Shown here one piece after another: positions 1-8,529 of a DNA stretch of 64,000 bases. The stretch is taken from positions 21,333 to 85,332 of the forward strand of contig LGFT01000008.1 of assembly GCA_001509375.1 (NCBI GenBank), written 5' to 3'. Every line of letters begins with the position of its first letter. Positions within the stretch are counted from its first letter, which is position 1. The translations under genes were made by a program, and so were the position numbers. The notes beneath the pieces were generated by a model. It did not search any database. It was not told the DNA's origin and saw nothing but the letters and a program-made list of their open reading frames with translations. This stretch comes from Methanothrix harundinacea (GTDB taxonomy: Archaea; Halobacteriota; Methanosarcinia; Methanotrichales; Methanotrichaceae).

Positions 1-23
1 TCCGCCATCTGATGTAGGCTTAA

Positions 24-219
24 GTCGAAAACCTGCACATCCCCATAATCGTCGAAATGGACGAGGCCAGGTACTAAAGGCCAGCTGCCCGCAATTCAAA
101 GGCTGCCGTTCATACGGCGAGACGGTGGACGAGGCGCTGGAAACATAAGGGAGGTCGCCCTTATGTGCCTGGAGGAGACCGATGCCGGGGTGAAGCTGGC
201 GACGAAGGACGAGGTATAG
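24..219 (+). pseudogene. HicB-family antitoxin remnant (frameshifted)
   Basis: Frame-hopping translation gives VENLHIPIIVEMDEARY / ASCPQFKGCRSYGETVDEALET / IREVALMCLEETDAGVKLATKDEV*, the HicB pattern (IEMDE..Y.A.CP...GC.S.GET.DEAL.NI+E....CLEE); stop at 75-77 in the first frame and a second frame break near 150. Confidence 0.7.
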
Positions 220-345
220 AAGAAGATCTGAGAGGGATACCTAATTTAGTCTTAGTAACTTATATATAGTAAGTTCGCGTTAATTGCCGCTTGCAGATTT
301 AACGATCGTCGAAACTGGACCAGTGACCAGGAGATAGATAATAAA

Positions 346-891
346 ATGGCAAAATTAGGATTAGTCACCTTGGAGCTGATGCTGGCAGAGCTGAGAAGGC
401 CGGCCTTCGCCGGAGACGTCCCCGTCAAGATGGAACCCGCGGTGGCCCAGTACGAGGCCGTCGCCGGCGGCGAGCAGTACATCGGTGATTACACCAGTGG
501 TGCGGGCCCCGACGAGGAAGACGACGGCTGTGGCTGTGGCGGTGATGGCTGCGGAGATGGTGGCTGCTGCGGCGGCGGATGCGGTGGGGGCGATGGCTGC
601 AGCCACGAGACGACGATGGGCGTCGGTCCTGAAATCGGATCAGAGGCTATGGGACCCATGGCCTCACCTCCAGACTTTTGCTTCCGCGCCCCTCTTCGCG
701 CCGATCCCGTCGGAGATCGTGATAAGACCAGGGACAGGTCACCCCGGCCCGACCGAAAGAGGCTCCCCTGGTCCCGGCTCACTTTTCGATGTATATCTGA
801 AATGCTTCAGGATCTGGAGATGAAATACCTACTTTCTGATTACCGTGAAGGAGAACTGAAAGTGGAAAATTATATCCGGCCAGCTCTCTAA
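346..891 (+). CDS. Gly/Cys-rich low-complexity protein, unknown function
   Basis: 181-aa ORF with DDGCGCGGDGCGDGGCCGGGCGGGDGCSH segment; TATA-like ttatatata about 80 bp upstream. C-terminal half less convincing. Confidence 0.5.
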   Translation: MAKLGLVTLELMLAELRRPAFAGDVPVKMEPAVAQYEAVAGGEQYIGDYTSGAGPDEEDDGCGCGGDGCGDGGCCGGGCGGGDGCSHETTMGVGPEIGSEAMGPMASPPDFCFRAPLRADPVGDRDKTRDRSPRPDRKRLPWSRLTFRCISEMLQDLEMKYLLSDYREGELKVENYIRPAL

Positions 892-912
892 GATGATTCA
901 AATCGATGGGAG

Positions 913-1365
913 GTGTTTTTCTTGGAGACGAATCAAGAGGAGAGCTGCATATTCTGCGAAATTGTGGCCGGGAGGGCGAAGGCCCACCGGATATGCGATG
1001 ACGATCTGTCGCTCGCGATACTGGACATAAACCCCTTATCAAAGGGCCACTGTCTTGTCATACCCAAAAGGCACGTCCCCTGGTGGCACGACTTGACCGA
1101 TGAGGAGGTAGAAAGCCTCTTTCGGGTGGCAAAAAAGGCATCCCAGAAGATCATGAAGGCGTTCAGCCCCGACTTCGTGGCGATATACGCCCGAGGCCGG
1201 AGGATCCCCCACACCCATATCTTCTTAGTTCCCACTTATGGCGGCGACGTCTTGGACAGGTTCTTCAACGCCCTGGAAGGTTTCCAGGAGGCTACGGCAG
1301 AGCTTACAAACCTGAAGAGCGATGAGGAGCTCGGTGAGGCGGCAGATCTTCTCAGGTCGGCGTGA
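913..1365 (+). CDS. HIT-family (histidine triad) protein
   Basis: CIFCEIVAGRAKAHRICDDD..AILDINPLSKGHCLVIPKRH ... PHTHIFLVP. Confidence 0.88.
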   Translation: MFFLETNQEESCIFCEIVAGRAKAHRICDDDLSLAILDINPLSKGHCLVIPKRHVPWWHDLTDEEVESLFRVAKKASQKIMKAFSPDFVAIYARGRRIPHTHIFLVPTYGGDVLDRFFNALEGFQEATAELTNLKSDEELGEAADLLRSA

Positions 1366-1379
1366 GATCTGAAGGACCA

Positions 1380-1718
1380 TCAGGCGTCTTCATAGATCTG
1401 CTGATGGGAGCCGAGGCTCTTTCTCACCGACTCGGATATCCACTCCAGATAGTCCTCGTCTCCGCCGACTATTGGCAGGACGACGATCTCGGGCAGATCA
1501 TAGGGATGGACCTCCCTGATCCTGGTCGTCAGCTCTTCCACCACCTCTTCTTTCGTCTTAATGATGAGGAGATCCTCTGCCTCCTCGTCGACCTTTCCCT
1601 TCCAGACGAAGGTGGACCGAACCTGCTATATGTTCACGCAGGCTTCCAGCCTCTCCTCGACGATGAGCTTTGCGACCCTTCCGGAGTGGTTTGGGGGCGC
1701 CGTGCAGAAGACGATCAT
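1380..1718 (-). pseudogene. cutA: CutA1 divalent-cation tolerance protein interrupted by in-frame TAG
   Basis: Manual reverse-strand translation: MIVFCTAPPNHSGRVAKLIVEERLEACVNI*QVRSTFVWKGKVDEEAEDLLIIKTKEEVVEELTTRIREVHPYDLPEIVVLPIVGGDEDYLEWISESVRKSLGSHQQIYEDA; amber codon at complement(1626..1628), same frame throughout. Confidence 0.85.
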
Positions 1719-1744
1719 GTGACCTGAAGATCCATAATCAGAGC

Positions 1745-2092
1745 TCAATAATAGCACACCCCTGCAGCCTCGTAGAGGACCCTAACCTTCTCGCCCACAT
1801 CCTCGGATAACCTCTCCTTCAGGAGCCTCACCAAGATATCGGCGTGCTCGGGCTGGATGCACCCGAGGCTCTCGGAGCCGTCGAGGATCACCTCCGAGAG
1901 GTACTTCAGCTCGAAGATGTCGAGCTGATTAAGCCTCTCCTCGAAGTCGTCATCGTCTAGAGCGTAGTGGTTTGAGACTGGAGGAAGGATCGACTGATAA
2001 TCAAACCCGGAGCCCGAACAGGTGATATCAGCGCACTCCGGGGCAAGCTTCTTCAGTATTTCAACGTCCTTATCAGAAAGCTTCCGGGCCAT
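1745..2092 (-). CDS. Conserved hypothetical protein
   Basis: 115-aa ORF with acidic, plausible composition (MARKLSDKDVEILKKLAPECADITC...). Confidence 0.6.
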   Translation of the reverse strand: MARKLSDKDVEILKKLAPECADITCSGSGFDYQSILPPVSNHYALDDDDFEERLNQLDIFELKYLSEVILDGSESLGCIQPEHADILVRLLKERLSEDVGEKVRVLYEAAGVCYY

Positions 2093-2120
2093 AGTTTATC
2101 AAACTCCCAAAATGTTAAAA

Positions 2121-2594
2121 TTATTTAGGCGCTGCCTCCTGGACGAGGAAGAGACCATCCTCGGTGACGGCGACTTCGAGATCCCGACGGATAACCCTCT
2201 TCTTCAGGGCCTCTGGAGTTTTGTTTTTGATCTGGACGACGATATCCACAGAGCCGATATCTAACTTGATCCGGGCCTTGTTCGCCTCCGAGAAGATGAG
2301 ATATGGAACGTCGAAGACGTCGGTTCCAGCGGGGATCGTCAGAGATACCGGGGCCTGGATCATCGTCCACTCTTTCAATGTGGCCCTGGCCTTAGCCACG
2401 TTCTGAAGGGCCCTCTTTTCGAGGATGCTGACGTTGGACCTGGTCGTCCCCAGCTGTTCTGCCACCTCCTGCTGGGACATCCCTTTCCGCCTCAGCCTCA
2501 GGACCGAAGCCTGTCTATTGGTGAGAAGGCTTGGATTTGTCCCCTGTTCCCCTTCTTCATCCTCATCAGCTCTTCTGGCCATATCGTCCGCCAC
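2121..2594 (-). CDS. Tfx-family DNA-binding protein
   Basis: HTH LTNRQASVLRLRRKGMSQQEVAEQLGTTRSNVSILEKRALQNVAKARATL, Tfx family pattern. Confidence 0.85.
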   Translation of the reverse strand: MADDMARRADEDEEGEQGTNPSLLTNRQASVLRLRRKGMSQQEVAEQLGTTRSNVSILEKRALQNVAKARATLKEWTMIQAPVSLTIPAGTDVFDVPYLIFSEANKARIKLDIGSVDIVVQIKNKTPEALKKRVIRRDLEVAVTEDGLFLVQEAAPK

Positions 2595-2655
2595 CGTCTT
2601 GAAATATTACATGGGCTAGGGAGGCCTTAAAGGTGACGAAAAACCCCCCCGAAAT

Positions 2656-3885
2656 TCAGAGGCGACCTCTCGATAGCCATGAGATGAGACCTCCAGCCCT
2701 TCGACCGAGGAGGCTTCGGCCTTGGGAGGATTCTGTCGGGTTTTTCTTCTGTGCCTCGGGCTTGGCCACCACCCCGGCCTCTTCCTTCATAATTGAAAGG
2801 CGGGTCCTGTAAGCCGCCAGGATGAAGCCGTAGAGTGCAGGTCCTACGACCACACCCATGACGCCGATCACGAATATCGGCGCAGCGAAGGCGAGAAGGG
2901 TCACCGCCGGATGGATCGCTGCCCCGGCCTTGGCGAGAGCCGGTCGCAGAATGTTCTCTGGGAATATGTTCAGGAAGATCGTCCCCAAGATCAGGAGAGC
3001 TGCCACTCGCAGGAAGTCCTGAACCACCAGGTAATAGAGGGCCATCGGTATGTAGATGGCGCTGGTTCCGATCAGGGGCATCAAGGCGAAGACGGCGGTG
3101 ACCATCCCCCAGAGGAAGGGATATGGGACGCCGATGACAAAGTAAAGGACCGCGGCGATAAATCCTGTCAGAAGGCTGTTTATCAGGTAGACGTTGAAGA
3201 GGCTGTTGTAGATGGAGTTCAGCTCCAGAAGAAAGCGGCGAACCGTTGCCTTCTCGGGCATCAGCCGGAGGAACTCCTCCAACGACCCGACCCCGTCGAT
3301 GAGAAGGTAGTAGGTGAGGAGGATGGCCACGCCGAACTGGGCCATCAGAATCGGCAAGTTCCCAGCGATCCAGTCAGCAATCCCCGTGACGGCTCTTGTC
3401 ACCCTCGGGACGACCTCGGGAGCAAGCCAGCTCGTTGGGGCCTCCATGATCGATCCCGTCTGCTCCCTGGCCTGGGCGAGGAGGAGGTTGACGTAAGGGG
3501 CGATGATCTCTGGGGCCCGATCCTCTGCGATGGCGCTCATCCAGTCGAAGAAGCTGCCTGCGGTCTGGTCTGCGAACCTGCTGACGGTCTCGTTGATCGA
3601 CTCCTGGGAGAGGTAGAGGTTTGATACCTCCGCCGAGAGGGCGTTGATCACGCTCAATACGAAGACGAAGAAGGCGAGGAAGACGACGGATAACGAGAGG
3701 AGGGCGGAGATCCGCTTACGTCTGGTCATGCTGAAGAGGCGCGCATAGAGGGGATATAGAACGAAGGCGAAGAAGAAGCTGAGAAGTATCGTGGTTATGA
3801 AGTCCTGAGTAACGTATACGACCCCTGCCACCGCGAAGGCCAAAACCGCAGCCGTCATCCATAGGAACCGACTCTTTGAGTCCAT
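2656..3885 (-). CDS. AI-2E family transporter (PerM-like membrane protein)
   Basis: Multi-TM protein with LLTGFIAAVLYFVIGVPYPFLWGMVTAVFALMPLIGTSAIYIPMALYYL. Confidence 0.9.
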   Translation of the reverse strand: MDSKSRFLWMTAAVLAFAVAGVVYVTQDFITTILLSFFFAFVLYPLYARLFSMTRRKRISALLSLSVVFLAFFVFVLSVINALSAEVSNLYLSQESINETVSRFADQTAGSFFDWMSAIAEDRAPEIIAPYVNLLLAQAREQTGSIMEAPTSWLAPEVVPRVTRAVTGIADWIAGNLPILMAQFGVAILLTYYLLIDGVGSLEEFLRLMPEKATVRRFLLELNSIYNSLFNVYLINSLLTGFIAAVLYFVIGVPYPFLWGMVTAVFALMPLIGTSAIYIPMALYYLVVQDFLRVAALLILGTIFLNIFPENILRPALAKAGAAIHPAVTLLAFAAPIFVIGVMGVVVGPALYGFILAAYRTRLSIMKEEAGVVAKPEAQKKNPTESSQGRSLLGRRAGGLISWLSRGRL

Positions 3886-3982
3886 GCTCTGCGTTTTTGT
3901 TTGATTGTTTAATATATAGATCTTTCCGTTTCTTTTCCGCCCCGGCAGCGCAGTTTCTTCGCCAAATCGGCCCAGCCCAAAT

Positions 3983-4840
3983 TCAGCCGAGCTCGAAGGT
4001 CGTCACACCAAAGATTTCGCTCATGTCCATTCTTGGATCGCCTTTGATGTACATCCGAGCGGTTTCAAAGGTCTTCTCCATGCCGTGCCGTTCGGCGAGC
4101 TTCAAAGCAGCGAGGTTTGGCTCTGGAACGTCCAGAAATACGGGCGCACCTCTTTCTACACCACCGGTCAGCGCCGAAAAGAGCGATTCTGCGATCGTCT
4201 CATCTTCTGCAAATAGGGGGCCTATCTTGAAGCCGAGGCGACATCGGCGGAGGAGACCATAGCCTGATAGGCCCTCATCACCCGAAAAACCAAAGGCGAC
4301 AGAATTGGGCTGAGCGATCCACTTTTTGAGAAAACTGTCCCTTTGACCAGGGAAGTGGAGCTGGTCGTACCTCAATAGGTCGTCGATAGGAACCTCCGAA
4401 ATGGGGACTATTCCTGGATCGAAAGTTCCAGTGTCGGCTCCATTCCCCCTATAACGGACGCTTCTGTGGATAAGCTCAAACCCCGACTTTTTGTAGTTCT
4501 CCTGCTGAAGGATGACGCCATCGAGGCCCACGTTTCTTCCCCTCAGGTAGTTCATCCCCTCACGCCATAGGTCCATCCCAAAACCTCGACCTCTAAACTC
4601 TTGTCTCACTATGTAGAGTCCCAAAAAGCCGAAGGTTTTGCCATAAGCCACTGCCGATATGCATCCGATGGGCTCGTCGTCCAGAAGGCCGATGAAAAAC
4701 CCTCTCGGATCTGCAGAATAAAAACAGTCTGCGTCGTTAAGTCCTGGATTCCACCCCTCCACCGCGGCCCAGTCGATGGCCAGCTCGACCTCGTCCCGCC
4801 GCATCCTTCGGATGGTGTATTCATCGCCCATAATTTTCAC
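3983..4840 (-). CDS. GNAT N-acetyltransferase (GNAT plus C-terminal acetyltransferase-like domain)
   Basis: YTIRRMRRDEVELAIDWAAVEGWNPGLNDADCFY...IVRQEFRGRGFGMDLWREGMNYL. Confidence 0.85.
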   Translation of the reverse strand: MKIMGDEYTIRRMRRDEVELAIDWAAVEGWNPGLNDADCFYSADPRGFFIGLLDDEPIGCISAVAYGKTFGFLGLYIVRQEFRGRGFGMDLWREGMNYLRGRNVGLDGVILQQENYKKSGFELIHRSVRYRGNGADTGTFDPGIVPISEVPIDDLLRYDQLHFPGQRDSFLKKWIAQPNSVAFGFSGDEGLSGYGLLRRCRLGFKIGPLFAEDETIAESLFSALTGGVERGAPVFLDVPEPNLAALKLAERHGMEKTFETARMYIKGDPRMDMSEIFGVTTFELG

Positions 4841-4920
4841 CTCGTCGTCAAAACGGATCTTTCGTCAAACCGGATCTTATTTTTTGGGCACATTCGGAAA
4901 ATCGAACCTGCTCTGATCCT

Positions 4921-5631
4921 CTAAAATCCGATCTCGATCCTCTTGACCCCCTCCAGAACCGCATCCGAGAGGTTTGCGGACTTCATATTCGCTCTGGATA
5001 TGTCGGCTCCGGTGAGGTCGGCTCCAGAGAGGTCGGCTCCTTCCAGGTCCGCGCCGCTGAGGTCTGCCCGGGTGAGGCATGCCCCCCTCAATATCGCCCT
5101 GCTGAGCTTTGAGCGGATGAGCTTAGATCCCGAGAGGTCGGCTCCTGAAAGGTCTGCTCCGGCGAGCTTTGCCATCCTCAGATCCGCACCCCTCGTCCTC
5201 GCGCCCTGAAGGTCGGCCCCGGAGAGATCTGCGCCGGTCAAGATCGCCTCGGAGAGGTCGGCTCCGGCCATGGAAAGGGATCTCAGGTCTGCGCCCTTCA
5301 GCTCGGCCCTGACGAGCTTCGCCTCCCGGAGGTCCGCACCCTCCATATCGGCGCCGGCGAACTTGGCCTCGCTTAGGACCGCTCCGATGAGCTCTGCTCC
5401 CCGAAGGTCTGCCCCGACGAGCTTCGCACGGCCCAGATCGCCGCCGCGAAGCCTCGTTCCCCTCAAGGTCGCCCCCATCAGGTTTGCGCCCTGGAGGTCT
5501 GCGCCCTCGATATCCATGCCGCTGAGATCTCCCTCCCTGAAGTCGGGCCTTATCTGGGGGTTTTCAGCTCTCCATCGGCTCCAAGCTTTTGAGCCCTCTT
5601 TGAGGGCCATCAACTGTTCTATTTTTGCCAT
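4921..5631 (-). CDS. Pentapeptide-repeat protein
   Basis: Continuous A(D/N)LxG-type repeats over about 190 residues. Confidence 0.93.
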   Translation of the reverse strand: MAKIEQLMALKEGSKAWSRWRAENPQIRPDFREGDLSGMDIEGADLQGANLMGATLRGTRLRGGDLGRAKLVGADLRGAELIGAVLSEAKFAGADMEGADLREAKLVRAELKGADLRSLSMAGADLSEAILTGADLSGADLQGARTRGADLRMAKLAGADLSGADLSGSKLIRSKLSRAILRGACLTRADLSGADLEGADLSGADLTGADISRANMKSANLSDAVLEGVKRIEIGF

Positions 5632-5723
5632 GAAAGACGTATCCTCCCAACGAAGCTTTCGCTTGATACTGCCTTCAAGTTAAAAAAGGTGAGCCGGGTC
5701 GAGGCCGATGCGGGTCACCAGCT

Positions 5724-6443
5724 CTACCTCGCGCGGACGAAATGGGCAACTTCCTCCGACTGAGGGCTCTTGAATATCTCCTCGGGCGAGCCTACCTGGA
5801 CCAGCTCGCCTTCGATGAGGACGCCGACCTTGCTCGCAAGACGCACCGCCTGGTCCAGGTCGTGGGTCGCCATCACCACCGCGAGGCCTCCCTCCGCGGC
5901 CTTTCGGATGAGGTCCTCGACCGTCTCTGCCGTCCGAGGGTCGAGGTTCGCTGTAGCCTCGTCCAGGAGGAGGAGCTCGGGATCGGTGATGAGAGCTCTC
6001 GCCAGGGCCACCCTTTGGGCCTCGCCTCCCGAGAGGCTGAAGGCCCTTCTCTTCTCGTAGCCTGAGAGGCCCACCTCCCGGAGGGCGACCCTCACCCGGT
6101 CCCGGACGGTGGGGCCGGACGCACCCCTTATCCTGAGGCCGTAGGAGATGTTCTTCTCCACGGAGAGGTTGAACATGGCCGGCTTCTGAAAGACCATCGC
6201 CATCCTCCTCCGGGCGAGGAACCTCGTCCTCTCGTCCTCAGTTACGTCAACCCGATCGAAGAGGACACTCCCCTCGTCGGGAAGGTCGAGGAGGTTGAGG
6301 ATCCGGATGAGGGTGGTCTTACCCGAGCCCGTAGGGCCGATGATCGCCAAAATCTCGCCCTCTTTCGCCTCGATGGATACGTTCCTCAGGATCTCGGCTC
6401 CGCCCCTTCTTGCCCAGACGCCTATCGCCTCGATCATGCCCAC
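5724..6443 (-). CDS. tupC: Tungstate/molybdate-type ABC transporter ATP-binding protein
   Basis: Walker A GPTGSGKTT, signature LSGGEAQRVALARAL, Walker B LLLLDEATANLD; operonic with TupB/TupA-like genes. Confidence 0.82.
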   Translation of the reverse strand: MGMIEAIGVWARRGGAEILRNVSIEAKEGEILAIIGPTGSGKTTLIRILNLLDLPDEGSVLFDRVDVTEDERTRFLARRRMAMVFQKPAMFNLSVEKNISYGLRIRGASGPTVRDRVRVALREVGLSGYEKRRAFSLSGGEAQRVALARALITDPELLLLDEATANLDPRTAETVEDLIRKAAEGGLAVVMATHDLDQAVRLASKVGVLIEGELVQVGSPEEIFKSPQSEEVAHFVRAR

Positions 6444-7129
6444 CAGTTCCCTTGGACCCTGTTGACGACCAGGTTGACGATCAGAGATATCGATATAAGG
6501 ATTATCCCCAGGGCCATCGAGAACTCGATATCGCCTCTGGAGGTCTCAAGGGCGATCGCCGTCGTCAGGACCCTGGTGTAGCCCCGGATGTTCCCTCCGA
6601 TCATCATAGCCACCCCCACCTCCGAGAGGGCCCGGCCGAAGCCGAGGAGGACCGCCGCAAGCATGGCGGCCCGAGCCTCTATCATGATGGTGAAGATCGC
6701 CTGGACCTTCGATGCGCCGAGGGATACGGCGGTGTCTCTGACGGAAGATCCGACGCCGCTGAGGGCGGCGATGGTGAGTCCGATCATGATCGGCGAGATG
6801 AGGATCGTCTGACCGATCACCATCCCGCCAGGGGTGAAGAGGAGACCGAGGCTCCCGAGGGGGCCGGACCTCGAGAGGAGGAGAAAGACGACGAGGCCGA
6901 CGGTGACCGTGGGAAGGCTGTAGAGGGTCTGGATCAGGTTCACGACGGCCCGTTTTCCTCTAAAGTTGTGGAAGTGGATGAGGCCACCGAGGGGGACGGT
7001 GAGGATGGAGGCCAGGGCTGTCGAGGTCACGGCGATGGCTAGGGATCTCACCGTTATCTCCACGACGGCCGGGTCGAGGGCCAGGATCAGCTCGATCGCC
7101 CTTATAAGCCCCGCCCCAATCTCATCCAA
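6434..7129 (-). CDS. tupB: Tungstate-type ABC transporter permease
   Basis: YSLPTVTVGLVVFLLLSRSGPLGSLGLLFTPGGMVIGQTILISPIMIGLT, TupB/WtpB-like permease. Confidence 0.82.
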   Translation of the reverse strand: MDEIGAGLIRAIELILALDPAVVEITVRSLAIAVTSTALASILTVPLGGLIHFHNFRGKRAVVNLIQTLYSLPTVTVGLVVFLLLSRSGPLGSLGLLFTPGGMVIGQTILISPIMIGLTIAALSGVGSSVRDTAVSLGASKVQAIFTIMIEARAAMLAAVLLGFGRALSEVGVAMMIGGNIRGYTRVLTTAIALETSRGDIEFSMALGIILISISLIVNLVVNRVQGNWWA

Positions 7130-7181
7130 GGTTTCACCCGAATGTTTCGTCGGACTCCAATCTGCATTCCAAACGATGAGC

Positions 7182-8132
7182 TCATGCCTTTGCGAGGCTG
7201 CAATAGTCCTCGGAAAGGGGCAGAGCGCACTCGTCCTCAGAGCAGCCGATCAGATCGCAGTTTCCTCTAGCGGGGTTGAAGAGGGGCTTTCCGATCATCT
7301 CCGTCCCGTACTCGGCGATCAGGTCTTGGCCATCGTCGGAGACCAGGTAGTTGATGAATTTTCGCGCCATCTCGCAGTTTGTGTCGGGGTAGGCGGTGGG
7401 GCTCACCGGAATCGCAGCGTAGACGTTGCGGAGAACGTCCCCCTCTTCGATTAAGGGAACAAGCTCAAGATCGCTTCGATAGGCTGCGAATGTGGAGGTG
7501 TCGCAGAGGGTGTAACCTCTCAGCTCGTCCGTCATTTGCAGGGTCGGGCCCATCCCCTGGCCAGCTTCCCTGTACCAGGTGTTGCCTGGAGTTGTGACCT
7601 CTTCGTAGTCGATGCCAGCTCTATCCCAGAGGATCTTCTCCCGGGCGTGGGTTCCCGAGTCGTCGCCCCTGGACACGAACTTGACCAGCTCAGGGCTCTC
7701 CGATCCCTCCACCATGATCTTCTTCATGGCCTCGGAGGGGGTCATCCCCGCGATCCTGGCGGGGTCGTCCTCGGGGCCGACGATGATGAAGTAGTTGTAG
7801 GCAAAGCAGGTCCGGGAGAGGCCGTATCCATCGTCGATGAACTTTCTCTCCCTGGCCACGTCGTGGATCAGGATAAGATCGGCGTCGCCCCTCACAGCGC
7901 GCTCGATTGCGATCCCCGTCCCGCCGGAGATAGTCCGGACGTCGACGTTGTACATCCCCTCGAAGCTCTCCTCCATATCGTCCAGGAGCAGGGTGTCGTA
8001 TAGGCTGGTGGTCGTAGAGATTCTAAGCAGATCTTCCTGACCATCTTCGACCTCCTCGTATGCTGTAGCCGCGGTGCAGAGGAGGGCCAGAATCAGGGTC
8101 AGGCTCGATATTCTCAGGTAGCTTCCCTTCAT
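7182..8132 (-). CDS. tupA: Tungstate-type ABC transporter substrate-binding protein
   Basis: Signal peptide; LRISTTTSLYDTLLLDDMEESFE...GTGIAIERAVRGDADLILIHDVARERKFIDDGYG. Confidence 0.85.
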   Translation of the reverse strand: MKGSYLRISSLTLILALLCTAATAYEEVEDGQEDLLRISTTTSLYDTLLLDDMEESFEGMYNVDVRTISGGTGIAIERAVRGDADLILIHDVARERKFIDDGYGLSRTCFAYNYFIIVGPEDDPARIAGMTPSEAMKKIMVEGSESPELVKFVSRGDDSGTHAREKILWDRAGIDYEEVTTPGNTWYREAGQGMGPTLQMTDELRGYTLCDTSTFAAYRSDLELVPLIEEGDVLRNVYAAIPVSPTAYPDTNCEMARKFINYLVSDDGQDLIAEYGTEMIGKPLFNPARGNCDLIGCSEDECALPLSEDYCSLAKA

Positions 8133-8482
8133 AAATATCAGACACTTGAGTGGGAACGTTTACTATAAAAAGCTATATCAACACTTGCGGATTCTCTTTC
8201 GGGTTTCTACCTTCATATAAATATATTCGATCTCTTCACGGATATTGGGGTAGCTATCTCGGAGCGACCATGCTCAATAATATATTATATTACGCCTTGT
8301 TATAACTTGAGTTAGCTAACCTCGGGGGATCATTCCTAGATGAAGATATTTGCTGAGATGAAGGGAGAAGGACGGCTATTCCGGGGGCATTATTATGCAT
8401 TGGCATAAATAGATAATATTATGCGGGTTAACAGTGCCCCGTGTTTTGGGGCCCATCCTAAATACCAATACACTAAGGCAAC

Positions 8483-8515
8483 GGCGCACCCCGCAGCAAC
8501 GCTGAGGGGTGCGCC
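8483..8515. terminator. Perfect 10-bp inverted repeat (GGCGCACCCC-13 nt-GGGGTGCGCC)
   Basis: Read directly; lies just 3' of the minus-strand gene ending at 8530. Confidence 0.55.
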
Positions 8516-8529
8516 GCAGCAACTCGACT

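Noticed and set aside
1626-1628. Amber codon in cutA read as pyrrolysine
   Set aside because: No pyl genes seen in the window and CutA is not a known Pyl protein; kept only as a testable possibility.
2911-3624. Long plus-strand ORF opposite the AI-2E transporter
   Set aside because: Shadow ORF antisense to a well-supported gene; composition (His/Asp/Glu/Gln-rich) is typical of GC-rich antisense frames.
8341-8409. 22-aa ORF MKIFAEMKGEGRLFRGHYYALA as a transposase start
   Set aside because: Too short and no continuation in any frame.
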